This document shows, piece after piece, positions 7,731 to 16,133 of a DNA stretch of 64,000 nt. How positions within the stretch are numbered: position 1 is the stretch's first letter; each line of letters opens with the position of its first letter. The stretch spans positions 150,659 to 214,658 of the forward strand of contig NZ_JBHYRS010000005.1 in assembly GCF_047974105.1 (NCBI RefSeq), given 5' to 3'. The stretch comes from Mitsuokella sp047974105. Its GTDB lineage: Bacteria > Bacillota > Negativicutes > Selenomonadales > Selenomonadaceae. The translations under genes and the position numbers were made by a program. Under the pieces are notes generated by a model that was not told where the DNA came from, made no database searches, and saw only the letters and a list, made by a program, of their open reading frames with translations.

Positions 7731-10109
7731 TTATTCAGCGCCTACGATGGCTTTGGCGAGCTTTACGGCTTTGACGCCGTCGGCGGCGTAGGCATCGGCG
7801 CCGCAGGTGTCGGCGTAGTCCTGGGTGACGGCGGCACCGCCAATCATGACTTTGGCGCGGGCTCCGGCTTTGTGGAGCTTGTCGATGACCTTGTCAATCT
7901 GCGGCATGGTCGTCGTCATGAGGGCGGCGAGGCCGACGATGTCGGCATTCTGCTTTAAGGCAGCATCGACAATCGTATCAGCTTCGACGTCTTTGCCGAG
8001 GTCGATGACTTTGAAGCCGGAATTGGCGAGCAGGGCACCGGTGATGTTCTTGCCGAGGTCATGGACATCGCCCTTGACGGTCGCGATGACGAAAGTGCCC
8101 TTGTCAGCTTCAGCGCTGGCAGGGATGAGCTCTTTGAGTTTATTGAAGGCTGCGCGCATGGTCTCGGCAGACAAAAGGACCTGCGGCAGGAACATGCGGC
8201 CGGAACCGAAGTCCTCGCCGATTTCTGTCATGGCGGCGGTCAGGCCTTTTTCCGTGATTTCGTTGCCTGTCTTGCCTTCCTTTAAAGCCTGTACGACGAG
8301 GTCGACGATGATGTCTTTTTCTCCTTCGATGACAGCTTGTTTGATGGCATCGAGGACGGGCAGTTCCGTTGTTTTCATGACGGCCGCTTTTTTCGGCACG
8401 GCCAGATTGGTCTCGTCCTGACTGAAGGCGAGGCCGCAGGGGTCGTGGCCGAGGAGAGCGGCACTGGCTTTGAGGGCCTTCTGCATGGATTCATCATACG
8501 GATTCATGATGGGCGCGTCGAGACCGGCCGCAAGGCACATCGCAAAGAAGGTGCTGTTGATGAGCGGACGGTTCGGCAGGCCAAAGGAGATATTGGAAAG
8601 CCCCATGGTCGAAGGATAGCCGAGGTGCTCGCGGTAGAGCTGCAGGGTCTTCAGGACCTCGCGGCAGGCATTCTTATCGGCGGAAACGGTCATGACGAGG
8701 GCATCGAGCAGGAAATCGCCGTCGTCGAGACCCTGTTCTTTGGCCTTTTCGATGATGTATGTTACGGCCTGCAGGCGTTCTTCTGCTGTTTTTGGGACGC
8801 CTGCATCGACAATCGGCAGACAGAGGATGGCCGCACCGTATTTCTTAGCAAGGGGCAGGAATTTTTCGATGCGGTCTTTTTCGGCTGTGACGGAGTTGAT
8901 GAGGGCACGGCCAGGATAGGCTCGAAGACCAGCTTCGAGAGCTTCAGGGTCGCTCGTGTCGATAACGAGCGGGGCATCGGTAAGCTGGGCAATCTCGGTT
9001 ACAGCTTGTTTCATGGCCTTCGTGGCGTCAATACCGGCGACACCCATGTTGACGTCAAGGAGTCTTGCTCCGGCCTTGACCTGATTGACGGCTTCTTTTT
9101 TGACGGACAGCAGGGAGCCTTCGCGGATTTCCGCGGCGAGTTTTTTGCGGCCCGTCGGATTGATGCGTTCGCCAATCAGCACGGTCGGCAGCTCTTTATC
9201 GACGCAGACGGATTTGCTGCGGCTCGCAAGCCACAGACGTTTTGGCTGTTTGGGGCGTTCCGGTTCTTTTGCGTCTTTGAGGGCTGCGGCCACGGCCTTG
9301 ATATGGGCCGGTGTCGTGCCGCAGCAGCCGCCGATGTACGTGGCGCCGGCAGCGAGCAGCTTCGGGGCCCAGCTGCCGAAATCCTCTGGTCCCATGGGAA
9401 AATGCGTTACGCCGTCGACGAGCTGCGGCATGCCGGCGTTTGGCTGCACGCTTATCGGGCAGCTGCAGTTTTCGGCGAGAATCTTGACAATCGGTACGAG
9501 CTGCTCCGGTCCAAGCGAGCAGTTGACGCCGATGATGTCCGCGCCCATATGGGAGAGGATGATAGCGGCCGACTGCGGGTCCGTGCCCGTAACCGTGCGG
9601 CCATCGTCGCTGTAGGTCAGCTGGCAGATGACGGGAATTTTTGGTGCTGCTTCCTTGGCTGCGAGCAGGGCAGCGCGCATTTCCTGAATATCGATGCAGG
9701 TCTCGATGATGAAGAAGTCGACGCCGGCTTTGGCGAGGGCTGAGGCCTGTTCCTTGAAGCAGGCATAGGCATCCTCAAAGTCGAGATCGCCGAGCGGGCT
9801 GATGAAACGGCCTGTCGGTCCCATGGAGCCGGCGACTTTGGCACGCGTGCCGGCGGCCTTTTTGGCAATGCGGACAGCGGCGGTATTGAGTTCTTCGACG
9901 CGGTCCTCAAGGCCGTAGTGGTCGAGTTTGAGGCGGCTCGCGCCGAAGGTATTCGTCTCGATGATGGTTGCGCCGGCTTCGATATACGCTTCGTGTATAT
10001 GCTGGACGACTTCAGGGTGGTCGATGTTCATGAGCTCGGGGCAGCCGCCCGGCTCAAGGCCGCCGGCCTGCAGCATGGTGCCCATGGCACCGTCAAAAAT
10101 ATGAATCAT
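7731..10109 (-). CDS. metH: Cobalamin-dependent methionine synthase, catalytic part without reactivation domain
   Basis: Makes methionine from homocysteine with methyl-tetrahydrofolate and B12. Domains in order in the 792 residues: homocysteine/zinc domain (FDGAMGTMLQ at the start, GVNCSLGP and GGCCGTTP carrying zinc cysteines, about 1-290), pterin-binding domain (GERINPTGRKK, NMG, about 310-580), then the B12 cap and Rossmann part with the cobalt-ligand motif GDVHDLGKNI near residue 686. It stops right after the B12 domain, whereas full MetH is about 1,200 residues with a C-terminal AdoMet reactivation domain; that domain is encoded by the gene at 10223-10906. The start is ATG 10109, 8 nt after GAAGGAG; a longer start 7 codons upstream lacks a ribosome site. 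Confidence 0.95.
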   Translation of the reverse strand: MIHIFDGAMGTMLQAGGLEPGGCPELMNIDHPEVVQHIHEAYIEAGATIIETNTFGASRLKLDHYGLEDRVEELNTAAVRIAKKAAGTRAKVAGSMGPTGRFISPLGDLDFEDAYACFKEQASALAKAGVDFFIIETCIDIQEMRAALLAAKEAAPKIPVICQLTYSDDGRTVTGTDPQSAAIILSHMGADIIGVNCSLGPEQLVPIVKILAENCSCPISVQPNAGMPQLVDGVTHFPMGPEDFGSWAPKLLAAGATYIGGCCGTTPAHIKAVAAALKDAKEPERPKQPKRLWLASRSKSVCVDKELPTVLIGERINPTGRKKLAAEIREGSLLSVKKEAVNQVKAGARLLDVNMGVAGIDATKAMKQAVTEIAQLTDAPLVIDTSDPEALEAGLRAYPGRALINSVTAEKDRIEKFLPLAKKYGAAILCLPIVDAGVPKTAEERLQAVTYIIEKAKEQGLDDGDFLLDALVMTVSADKNACREVLKTLQLYREHLGYPSTMGLSNISFGLPNRPLINSTFFAMCLAAGLDAPIMNPYDESMQKALKASAALLGHDPCGLAFSQDETNLAVPKKAAVMKTTELPVLDAIKQAVIEGEKDIIVDLVVQALKEGKTGNEITEKGLTAAMTEIGEDFGSGRMFLPQVLLSAETMRAAFNKLKELIPASAEADKGTFVIATVKGDVHDLGKNITGALLANSGFKVIDLGKDVEADTIVDAALKQNADIVGLAALMTTTMPQIDKVIDKLHKAGARAKVMIGGAAVTQDYADTCGADAYAADGVKAVKLAKAIVGAE

Positions 10110-10169
10110 GGCAAAAACTCCTTCAGGCATTTCGTAATATCAAGCTCAAAGATATCAAATTATATATAC

Positions 10170-10198
10170 ATATTAATTTAGTATGAATTAGATGTCAA
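10170..10198 (-). promoter_or_regulatory. metH promoter
   Basis: Minus strand: -35 TTGACA (10193-10198) and -10 TAATAT (10170-10175) with a 17-bp spacer, 60 nt upstream of the metH start. It lies after the activation-domain gene, so metH can be transcribed alone. No SAM riboswitch or S-box pattern was seen in 10110-10222. Confidence 0.7.
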
Positions 10199-10222
10199 TA
10201 TGCTTTGTTTTTTCTCAGCAGG

Positions 10223-10906
10223 TCATTTCAGAGGCTTGCGTGAGGGGCAGTCGACTTTATCGCAGGCCGCACAGCCGTTGGGGGAGTGCTGAAGGCTTTC
10301 TGTGCCCTTGACTTCCTTATATAAGCCGATGATGGCCGTGACACTCTTGCGCGGCACGAGCATTTTTGATTCAGACAGCGAGATGCCGATGGTCTCACAT
10401 TTTGTCGTGCGGATGAGCTCGGGCTGCTGTTCGAGCGGCCAGTCGCCATAGCCAGGACTGAAACGCCAGCGCATGCCGTAGCCCTGTGCGGCCATTTTCG
10501 GCTTGATGGCTTTTTCCATGCCGTCGGCCAGCTGTTCGACCGCGGTCGTCGCAGCCGCGTCTAAAAGGACGCTCGAGGCATATTCGCCATCGGCAAAGCG
10601 CTTGGTGACCATCTCTTCGATGCCATCGCCAACGGTGACGGCCAAGAGGATGACCTTATCGCAGCCGGCGAGGTGTTTGCCGATTTTCTTACCCTCGATA
10701 TGGAAGGGCGGCTCTGCTTTGACAATCTGGTTTTCGCAGTCGTAATCGTAGAGCTGCCAGATGCCGCGGGGCTCGGCTAAGAGGCGGGCATCCTGGCAGG
10801 CCTCTTCAATCAGGCGCTCATCGAAGTTCTTGGCACGCATGAGACCGGCATAACGGCGCGTCTCTTTGGGGTCAATCTGCAGAAGCGGTGCATTGTAAAC
10901 AGGCAT
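10223..10906 (-). CDS. Methionine synthase reactivation (AdoMet-binding) domain protein
   Basis: The 227-residue protein corresponds to the C-terminal activation domain of MetH, which binds AdoMet and remethylates oxidised cob(II)alamin. It carries the family signature RFSPGYGDWPLEQQP (the RxxPGY AdoMet motif region) and ISLSESKMLVPRKSVTAIIG. The C-terminus ends in a Cys cluster (NGCAACDKVDCPSRK) that may bind metal. The ATG at 10906 follows AAGGAGGTCAACG. It lies upstream of metH on the same strand with a 113-bp gap and a separate promoter, and supplies the domain missing from that protein. Confidence 0.9.
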   Translation of the reverse strand: MPVYNAPLLQIDPKETRRYAGLMRAKNFDERLIEEACQDARLLAEPRGIWQLYDYDCENQIVKAEPPFHIEGKKIGKHLAGCDKVILLAVTVGDGIEEMVTKRFADGEYASSVLLDAAATTAVEQLADGMEKAIKPKMAAQGYGMRWRFSPGYGDWPLEQQPELIRTTKCETIGISLSESKMLVPRKSVTAIIGLYKEVKGTESLQHSPNGCAACDKVDCPSRKPLK

Positions 10907-10935
10907 ATCGTTGACCTCCTTGTAAAAATTTAAAA

Positions 10936-10951
10936 TGTTTCACGTGAAACA
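10936..10951. other. parS centromere-like site 1
   Basis: The exact 16-bp palindrome TGTTTCACGTGAAACA, the canonical ParB/Spo0J binding sequence, lies in the intergenic region 200 bp upstream of parA. Confidence 0.95.
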
Positions 10952-11015
10952 ATGGCATTTTTCACGATTTCATATTATGATATAAGGAAACGAGCAGTCA
11001 GTGCGAGTCTGACGC

Positions 11016-11039
11016 TTACGTAAATGTTACAATGTAACA
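11016..11039. promoter_or_regulatory. Palindromic operator candidates between the metH activation gene and parA
   Basis: TTACGTAA at 11016-11023 is followed at once by TGTTACA-A-TGTAACA at 11025-11039, both perfect palindromes. They lie in the 244-bp divergent region upstream of the -35 of parA. The binding protein is not identified. Confidence 0.45.
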
Positions 11040-11085
11040 ATTATACTGATTCTGGCAGGCTTTTACAAGGAATTCTGTGTGATTG

Positions 11086-11114
11086 TTTACATGATGGGCA
11101 TACATAGTTATACT
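11086..11114 (+). promoter_or_regulatory. parAB promoter
   Basis: -35 TTTACA (11086-11091) and -10 TATACT (11109-11114), spaced 17 bp, end 36 nt before the chosen parA start. Confidence 0.6.
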
Positions 11115-11150
11115 GAAGGTTGAATCAATCTAAAGAAAGTGGTGAAGTTC

Positions 11151-11912
11151 GTGGCAAAGATTATTGCGGTAGCCAATCAGAAGGGCGGGGTCGGCAAGAC
11201 GACGACATCGGTGAATCTCACGGCCTGTCTGGCAGCGAAGGGGAAAAAGGTCCTGCTCGTTGACTGCGACCCGCAGGGCAATGCCTCGAGTGGTTATGGC
11301 ATTGATAAATCTGCACTCGATACGACCATCTATCAGGTCATCATCAATGGCGCCGATGTGCATGACGCCATCGTCAAGACGGAGTTTGGCGTCGATGTAC
11401 TGCCGGCCAATATCGAGCTGGCCGGTGCGGAAGTGGAACTGGTCGCGGCAATTTCGCGTGAGACGCGCCTGAAACGCGCTCTCGAACCGGTTGTTGAGAC
11501 GTACGATTATATCCTCATCGACTGCCCGCCGTCGCTGGGGCTCTTGACGCTCAATTCGCTGGCCACCGCGGATTCGGTGCTCATGCCGATTCAGTGCGAA
11601 TTCTATGCGCTGGAAGGTGTATCCCAGCTCATGAATACGATTGAGCTCGTGCGCACCAATCTCAATCCTCATCTTGAGGTAGAGGGCGTGCTCATGACGA
11701 TGTATGATGGCCGCACGCGCCTGGCTGAGCAGGTCGTGGCTGAGGTCCGCGAGAATTTTGGCAGTCTCGTCTATCAGACGATGATTCCGCGCACGGTACG
11801 TCTCAGCGAGGCCCCGTCTTACGGCGAGCCTATCCTTTATTACGACAAGCGTTCCAAGGGCGCGGACACGTACATGAAACTGGCAGAAGAGGTGATGGCT
11901 CATGGCAAGTAA
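11151..11912 (+). CDS. parA: Chromosome-partitioning ATPase ParA (Soj)
   Basis: DNA-binding Walker ATPase that works with ParB-parS to separate replication origins. The deviant Walker A motif NQKGGVGKTTT lies near the N-terminus, LLVDCDPQGNASSG follows, and IDCPPSLGLLTLNSL is the Walker B region. Starting at GTG 11151, behind AAAGTGGTGA, gives 253 residues, exactly the size of typical Soj; an upstream GTG at 11139 is less well placed. It overlaps parB by 11 nt, so they form one operon. Confidence 0.96.
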   Translation: MAKIIAVANQKGGVGKTTTSVNLTACLAAKGKKVLLVDCDPQGNASSGYGIDKSALDTTIYQVIINGADVHDAIVKTEFGVDVLPANIELAGAEVELVAAISRETRLKRALEPVVETYDYILIDCPPSLGLLTLNSLATADSVLMPIQCEFYALEGVSQLMNTIELVRTNLNPHLEVEGVLMTMYDGRTRLAEQVVAEVRENFGSLVYQTMIPRTVRLSEAPSYGEPILYYDKRSKGADTYMKLAEEVMAHGK

Positions 11913-12843
11913 GGCTCATGGGGGTCTCGGCAAGGGGCTCGGGGCTCTTTTGAAGAACCGCGAGATTACGCCGGCCAAAGACCAGGTGCAGGAAATCCCT
12001 GCAGCGGAGATTCAGGCCAACCGCTACCAGCCGCGGCAGAATTTTGACGAAAGTGCCCTGCAGGATCTTGCCGAATCCATTAAGCAGTATGGCATCCTGC
12101 AGCCGCTCATCGTGCGCCGCCTGCCGGAGAAAGGCTATGAACTCATCGCCGGCGAGCGCCGTCTGCGCGCTGCCCGTCAGGCAGGACTTGAAAAAGTACC
12201 CGCACTTGTGAGAGAATATAACGATGCCGAAATCAGCGAGATTGCCCTCATCGAGAACATCCAGCGCGAGAATCTCAATATTATTGAAGAGGCAGAGGCT
12301 TATGCCTTCCTCATGAAGAATTTTGACTTGACGCAGGATATGCTCGCCAAGAAGGTCGGCCGCAGCCGTCCGCATATCGCCAATTCCCTGCGCCTTTTGG
12401 ACCTTGCCGAAGGCATTCAGGATATGCTGGTGGCAGGTGATATGCACATGGGGCAGGCACGGCCGCTGCTGGCACTCAAAGATAAAGAGCTGCAGCTTGA
12501 AGCTGCTGATTATATCTTTGAACAGCATCTTTCCTCGCGTCAGGCAGAGGACCTCGTGCATAAGCTGCTCGAAAATCCGGCTTATCTGCAGCAATTGGCA
12601 GATAAAGATGCAAAGAAGGCCAAGCAGCAGGAGACTGGGCCGGCCGATGCTTTTTATCAGGAAGCGGAGAACCGTCTCCATGAATTCTTCGGCACGAAGG
12701 TCAACATCCGCTCCGGCAAAAAGAAAAGCCGCATCGAAATTGAGTTCTACTCAGAAGATGACCTTGAGCGGCTGCTCGAGCTGCTGGCAAAATCCCGTCA
12801 GGCAGAGGGAAATACCGCTGCGCCGGATCATTTTACCGTTTGA
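11902..12843 (+). CDS. parB: Chromosome-partitioning protein ParB (Spo0J)
   Basis: CTP-dependent DNA clamp that loads at parS and spreads. The 313 residues contain the N-terminal LGKGLGALL patch that contacts ParA, the CTP-site motif GERRLRAA and ENIQRENLNIIEEA. The central helix-turn-helix follows (LAKKVGRSRPHIANSLRLL, about 155-175), and the C-terminal dimerisation domain ends near SRIEIEFYSEDDLERLLELL. Its start lies inside parA. Two parS sites flank parAB and a third is 7 kb away. Confidence 0.96.
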   Translation: MASKAHGGLGKGLGALLKNREITPAKDQVQEIPAAEIQANRYQPRQNFDESALQDLAESIKQYGILQPLIVRRLPEKGYELIAGERRLRAARQAGLEKVPALVREYNDAEISEIALIENIQRENLNIIEEAEAYAFLMKNFDLTQDMLAKKVGRSRPHIANSLRLLDLAEGIQDMLVAGDMHMGQARPLLALKDKELQLEAADYIFEQHLSSRQAEDLVHKLLENPAYLQQLADKDAKKAKQQETGPADAFYQEAENRLHEFFGTKVNIRSGKKKSRIEIEFYSEDDLERLLELLAKSRQAEGNTAAPDHFTV

Positions 12844-12852
12844 ATCCCGTAA

Positions 12853-12868
12853 TGTTTCACGTGAAACA
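12853..12868. other. parS centromere-like site 2
   Basis: Exact TGTTTCACGTGAAACA, 10 bp after the parB stop and ahead of the DUF4446 gene. Confidence 0.95.
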
Positions 12869-12905
12869 TTTTATTTGATTTATTCTAAGGAGCATTCAAT
12901 AGACA

Positions 12906-13424
12906 ATGGATATTCAGGAAATCACGAAACTTGCCCTAAACAATATTGTTGTGATCGTCGGCGTGCTCGGCGTCATTGCCGTCATTCTGCTGGCCCTTCT
13001 CATCAATCTTTATATGAAGGTCAGCTACATGAAGAAGCGCTATCGCAAGATGATGACGGGCGCGGACGGGGCGAACCTTGAGCGCATGCTCATCGGGCAC
13101 CTCAATGAGATTCAGAACGTTTCCGATGAGAACGCCGCCATCAAGCAGGAAAATGAGCGCCTCGATGACCTCCTGAAGCTGGCCATCACGCGTGTCGGTG
13201 TTGTGCGCTTCCGCGCTTTTGATGATATGGGCAGTGACCTGAGTTATGCCGTTGCCCTGCTTGACTCCTACAACGATGGTGTCATACTCACGAGCATTTT
13301 TGGCCGCGAGGATTCGCGCAGCTATGTCAAGCCGGTCGAGAAGGGCCAGTCGACTTACACGCTGATGCCCGAAGAGCAGCAGGCTCTTGACGAGGCGATG
13401 CACAAGGGCTCGGCGCAGGCATAA
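12906..13424 (+). CDS. DUF4446 family membrane-anchored protein
   Basis: The 172-residue protein is commonly found directly after parB in Firmicutes. One N-terminal membrane helix (about residues 13-36, rich in V, I, L) is followed by a coiled-coil segment (DENAAIKQENERLDDLLKLA) and a conserved globular part with VGVVRFRAFDDMGSDLSYAV and GVILTSIFGREDSRSYVKPV. Function is unknown. Placement between parB and an envelope peptidase suggests a link to chromosome segregation or cell envelope, but this is inference. The ATG at 12906 follows TAAGGAGCATTCAATAGACA, a good site with long spacing. Confidence 0.9.
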   Translation: MDIQEITKLALNNIVVIVGVLGVIAVILLALLINLYMKVSYMKKRYRKMMTGADGANLERMLIGHLNEIQNVSDENAAIKQENERLDDLLKLAITRVGVVRFRAFDDMGSDLSYAVALLDSYNDGVILTSIFGREDSRSYVKPVEKGQSTYTLMPEEQQALDEAMHKGSAQA

Positions 13425-13441
13425 TCTTTATGAAATAGGCT

Positions 13442-13488
13442 TTGAATTGCGGTAAACCATATGCTATAATAGGCGTAGGTTTACCGCA
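13442..13488 (+). promoter_or_regulatory. Promoter whose -10 is flanked by an 11-bp inverted repeat
   Basis: -35 TTGAAT (13442-13447) and a consensus -10 TATAAT (13465-13470) are 17 bp apart. The perfect arms TGCGGTAAACC (13448-13458) and GGTTTACCGCA (13478-13488) lie just before the -10 and at the expected transcription start, with centres 30 bp apart (about three helical turns). The left arm would not be transcribed, so this looks like a DNA operator for a dimeric or tetrameric repressor and not an RNA hairpin. It drives the leader ORF and the M23 peptidase gene. Confidence 0.7.
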
Positions 13489-13525
13489 TTATTGTATTTA
13501 AAGGCAGTTTTCATCCAGGGAGTGT

Positions 13526-13609
13526 ATGATTTCCGTGGATTATTTTTTTGCTTTGCAATTTGCTTGGACGTTTGCACGTTTAGAGTTTGGAGGTTTCATT
13601 TTTGGCTAA
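13526..13609 (+). CDS. Possible 27-residue leader peptide overlapping the M23 peptidase start
   Basis: A short frame, ATG 13526 to TAA 13607-13609, encodes 27 residues beginning MISVDYFFALQF and ending GGFIFG, rich in Phe and other hydrophobics. AGGGAG lies 3 nt before the ATG. The frame runs through the GGAGG ribosome site of the peptidase gene and ends 8 nt inside it, a layout that allows translational coupling or attenuation. No homology is recognised; coding status is uncertain. Confidence 0.35.
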   Translation: MISVDYFFALQFAWTFARLEFGGFIFG

Positions 13610-14774
13610 GAATGAAGAACAGAAGGCAGCGAAGGGATCTTCAGAGCCGGAACAGGCAGAAGTGACGGATAAGACGACAGTCATGCCGCCCGTGGTACTG
13701 CCAGAGGAGAAAAAGCCGGAGGAAGATGCTGCTGCAGAGAAAACGGCAGAGCAGTCTGAGGACAATCCGGACGACGAGGGCAAGAAAGATAAAAAGGATA
13801 AGAAAAAAAAGAAGCAGACCATCTACACGATTAAGCTGATTCCCGATGATGACGGGGACACGAAGAGCATCCGTCTGCCTGCGCGCGTGCTGAAGTTCGG
13901 CATTGCGTCCGTAGCAGCCGGTGCCCTGCTGTTCGTCGGTGCGTTCAGCTATTCGGTCTACAGCACATTTGCCAATCAGAGCGGCGCGTCAGAAATCCGC
14001 GAACTGCGTCAGGTCAACAACATCCAGCAGGAACAGCTGTTGCAGCTTTCCAAGAAGGCCAATGCCCTGCAGGATGAGATTGACCAGCTCACACAGCTCG
14101 AAAACGACCTGCGCCGCATGTCCGGGGCATCGCCCGCGCAGGACTCTCAGGATGATGGCAGCGGCGACGGTCAGGGTGCCGTAAGCGGCCAGCATGACGG
14201 TCAGGGCGGCCCGTATCCGCAGGCGCCGAGCCTTGATAACGTCAGTGAGACGCTCGACAATGTTGAAAAAAGTATCCAGAAGCGCCGTGAGTCGCTTTTA
14301 GCCCTGCAGCAGGAGCTCAAGGCTCAGCAGGAAGAAATGGGCCTGCCAAATGGTGCTGTTTCCCTGCCGGGCTCGCTCGTTGGCTCGAGCGTCTCTGTGA
14401 CGACGCCGACTGGCTGGCCGGCACGCGGTGAAGTCAGCTCGCCGTACGGCCTGCGCTGGAACGGTTTTGATTTCCATCCGGGCATCGATATCGCCAACGA
14501 CATGGGCACGCCAATCGTTGCCACGGCCGACGGCACGGTCGTCACGGCCGGCTGGAATTCCGGCGGTTACGGCAACATGGTCGATATTGACCATGGCAAT
14601 GGCATCATGACGCGTTATGGCCACGCCATGCAGGTCGTTGTCAGCGTCGGCCAGCATGTCCGCCGCGGCCAGATTATTGCCTATATGGGCAGCACCGGTT
14701 TCTCGACTGGCCCGCACGTCCACTATGAAGTCCGTGTCAATGGCCAGACGGTCAACCCAATCAGTTATCTCTGA
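13602..14774 (+). CDS. Membrane-anchored M23 (LytM-type) peptidase or division regulator
   Basis: About 390 residues from a TTG start at 13602, 8 nt after GGAGG. Layout: charged, Lys/Glu-rich cytoplasmic tail (1-85), one membrane helix (about 105-127), coiled coil (about 135-245, broken by a Gly/Asp/Gln linker), then the M23 domain. The domain keeps the zinc motifs HPGIDIA (H-x3-D) and GPHVHYEV (HxH), so it may be an active peptidoglycan endopeptidase, unlike degenerate EnvC-type activators. Coiled coil plus LytM is typical of envelope or division hydrolases. Transcribed from the promoter at 13442 and ended by the hairpin at 14802. Confidence 0.9.
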   Translation: MAKNEEQKAAKGSSEPEQAEVTDKTTVMPPVVLPEEKKPEEDAAAEKTAEQSEDNPDDEGKKDKKDKKKKKQTIYTIKLIPDDDGDTKSIRLPARVLKFGIASVAAGALLFVGAFSYSVYSTFANQSGASEIRELRQVNNIQQEQLLQLSKKANALQDEIDQLTQLENDLRRMSGASPAQDSQDDGSGDGQGAVSGQHDGQGGPYPQAPSLDNVSETLDNVEKSIQKRRESLLALQQELKAQQEEMGLPNGAVSLPGSLVGSSVSVTTPTGWPARGEVSSPYGLRWNGFDFHPGIDIANDMGTPIVATADGTVVTAGWNSGGYGNMVDIDHGNGIMTRYGHAMQVVVSVGQHVRRGQIIAYMGSTGFSTGPHVHYEVRVNGQTVNPISYL

Positions 14775-14801
14775 TATTGATTTCCTATATATAAGGAAAA
14801 G

Positions 14802-14845
14802 AAAATCCATGCAAACGCATTGTTTCGTGTTTGCGTGGATTTTTT
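14802..14845 (+). terminator. Rho-independent terminator after the M23 peptidase gene
   Basis: The arms AAAATCCATGCAAACGCA and TGTTTGCGTGGATTTT form a stem around TTGTTTCG, followed by a T run, 27 nt past the stop. Confidence 0.92.
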
Positions 14846-14895
14846 TATTGTTGCAGCCGCATTTTCGATGAAATATTTTAGAAAGTGGTGGTATT

Positions 14896-14947
14896 CATGT
14901 ATACATGTTAAGTTATGGTTGACATGTCAAGTATACATTTTTATAAT
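14896..14947 (+). promoter_or_regulatory. Glutamate synthase operon promoter with GTATAC palindromes
   Basis: Consensus -35 TTGACA (14919-14924) and -10 TATAAT (14942-14947) with a 17-bp spacer. Three operator-like elements crowd it: palindrome CATGTATACATG (14896-14907), palindrome TTGACATGTCAA (14919-14930) over the -35, and GTATACAT (14931-14938) in the spacer. A promoter this strong with overlapping palindromes suggests repression. A similar TGTATACA lies in the same place in the aspA promoter. The transcript leader of about 70 nt shows no known riboswitch. Confidence 0.75.
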
Positions 14948-15026
14948 AGAAGTTACGTAACGCTGTATGCATTACATAGATACATTTGTGTATTAAATAG
15001 TATGTAGGATAGAAGGAGAGACCGCC

Positions 15027-16133
15027 ATGTGTCGGATAGGTTCCATCAAGAGCAAAGTACCCATTCAGCCCTCCAAGGCACTGCATCTCATGCTTCCGCA
15101 GCAGGAAGGTCATGATAACTCAGGTTTCGCCATGGTCATGCAGGACCTGTACGGAATCTTTTCCAATTATAAGGATAAACCGCTGTTATCGCTTGCCTGC
15201 ACGCAGCGTGGTGCTCAGCTTGTTGAAGAGTACATGGATACGCATAACTTCGTACAGCTGGCCGAGTGGATTCCGGTGCCGGACAAACGCCCGGGACTTG
15301 ATATTCAGGCTATGCCATATTACATCTTCCGCAATTACGATTATCCGGAAGATGCGGAGCATATGACGAAAGAGCAGAAGGAAGACCTGCTGCTCGATAC
15401 GCGCCTGGCACTGCGCAAGCTGCTCGAAAAAGAAAATGCCGGTTTTGTTTATTCGTTCTGGCCGGATGTGCTGACGCTCAAGGAAATCGGCGACCCGCGC
15501 GATATTGCCACGTATTTCCATCTCTGGGATGACAATGGCTGTCTCGTAGCAAAATCCATCGTTGCCCAGTGCCGTCAGAACACGAACTACGATATCGTCC
15601 GCTATGCGGCCCATCCGTTCTTCCTGCAGGGCTATACGCTCTGTGCAAACGGCGAGAATACCTTCTATACAAAGAACAAGGAATTCCAGAAATCCCTGCA
15701 CCGCGGCTACATCGGCTTTGAGTCCGATTCGCAGTGCTTCCTCAATACCCTCCATTACGTTCATCACGAGCTCAAATGGCCGCTGACGTATTACAAGCAC
15801 GTCATCACGCCGCTGCCGTTTGAAGAAATCGAGAAACGTCCGGATAAGGATGTGCTTATTGCCATCCGCCAGAGCCTGGCGAACCTCGAAATCAACGGCC
15901 CGAACACGATCATCGGCGTCCTGCCGGACAAGAAGATGATCACGTGCTGTGATTCCAAGAAGCTGCGTCCTGTTGTCGTAGGACGCACGGATGACATGGT
16001 CGCCATTTCGTCCGAGGTCTGCGGCCTCAATGAAATCATGCCGGACCGTGATGAGACAAAGGATATCTACCCGAATGAACGCGAAATCGTTGTCATCGAC
16101 AACGACCTGGAGGTACAGAGATGGAAGCAGTAA
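15027..16133 (+). CDS. Glutamate synthase, glutamine amidotransferase (class II) subunit
   Basis: The 368-residue protein begins MCRIGSIKSK, placing the catalytic cysteine at position 2 as in Ntn-type class II amidotransferases. Further family segments are GHDNSGFAMVMQDL and YFHLWDDNGCLVAKSIVAQC. It would hydrolyse glutamine and pass ammonia to the synthase subunit encoded next. In classical bacterial GltB this domain is the N-terminus of one 1,500-residue chain; here it is a separate gene, as in the archaeal-type enzyme. The ATG follows AAGGAGAGACCGCC. It overlaps the next gene by 13 nt. Confidence 0.88.
   Translation: MCRIGSIKSKVPIQPSKALHLMLPQQEGHDNSGFAMVMQDLYGIFSNYKDKPLLSLACTQRGAQLVEEYMDTHNFVQLAEWIPVPDKRPGLDIQAMPYYIFRNYDYPEDAEHMTKEQKEDLLLDTRLALRKLLEKENAGFVYSFWPDVLTLKEIGDPRDIATYFHLWDDNGCLVAKSIVAQCRQNTNYDIVRYAAHPFFLQGYTLCANGENTFYTKNKEFQKSLHRGYIGFESDSQCFLNTLHYVHHELKWPLTYYKHVITPLPFEEIEKRPDKDVLIAIRQSLANLEINGPNTIIGVLPDKKMITCCDSKKLRPVVVGRTDDMVAISSEVCGLNEIMPDRDETKDIYPNEREIVVIDNDLEVQRWKQ

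Noticed and set aside
13448..13488. GGTAAACC/GGTTTACC repeat as a second BirA operator
   Set aside because: Half-sites resemble BirA boxes, but the gap is 19 bp where BirA needs about 14-15, and the downstream gene is not biotin-related.
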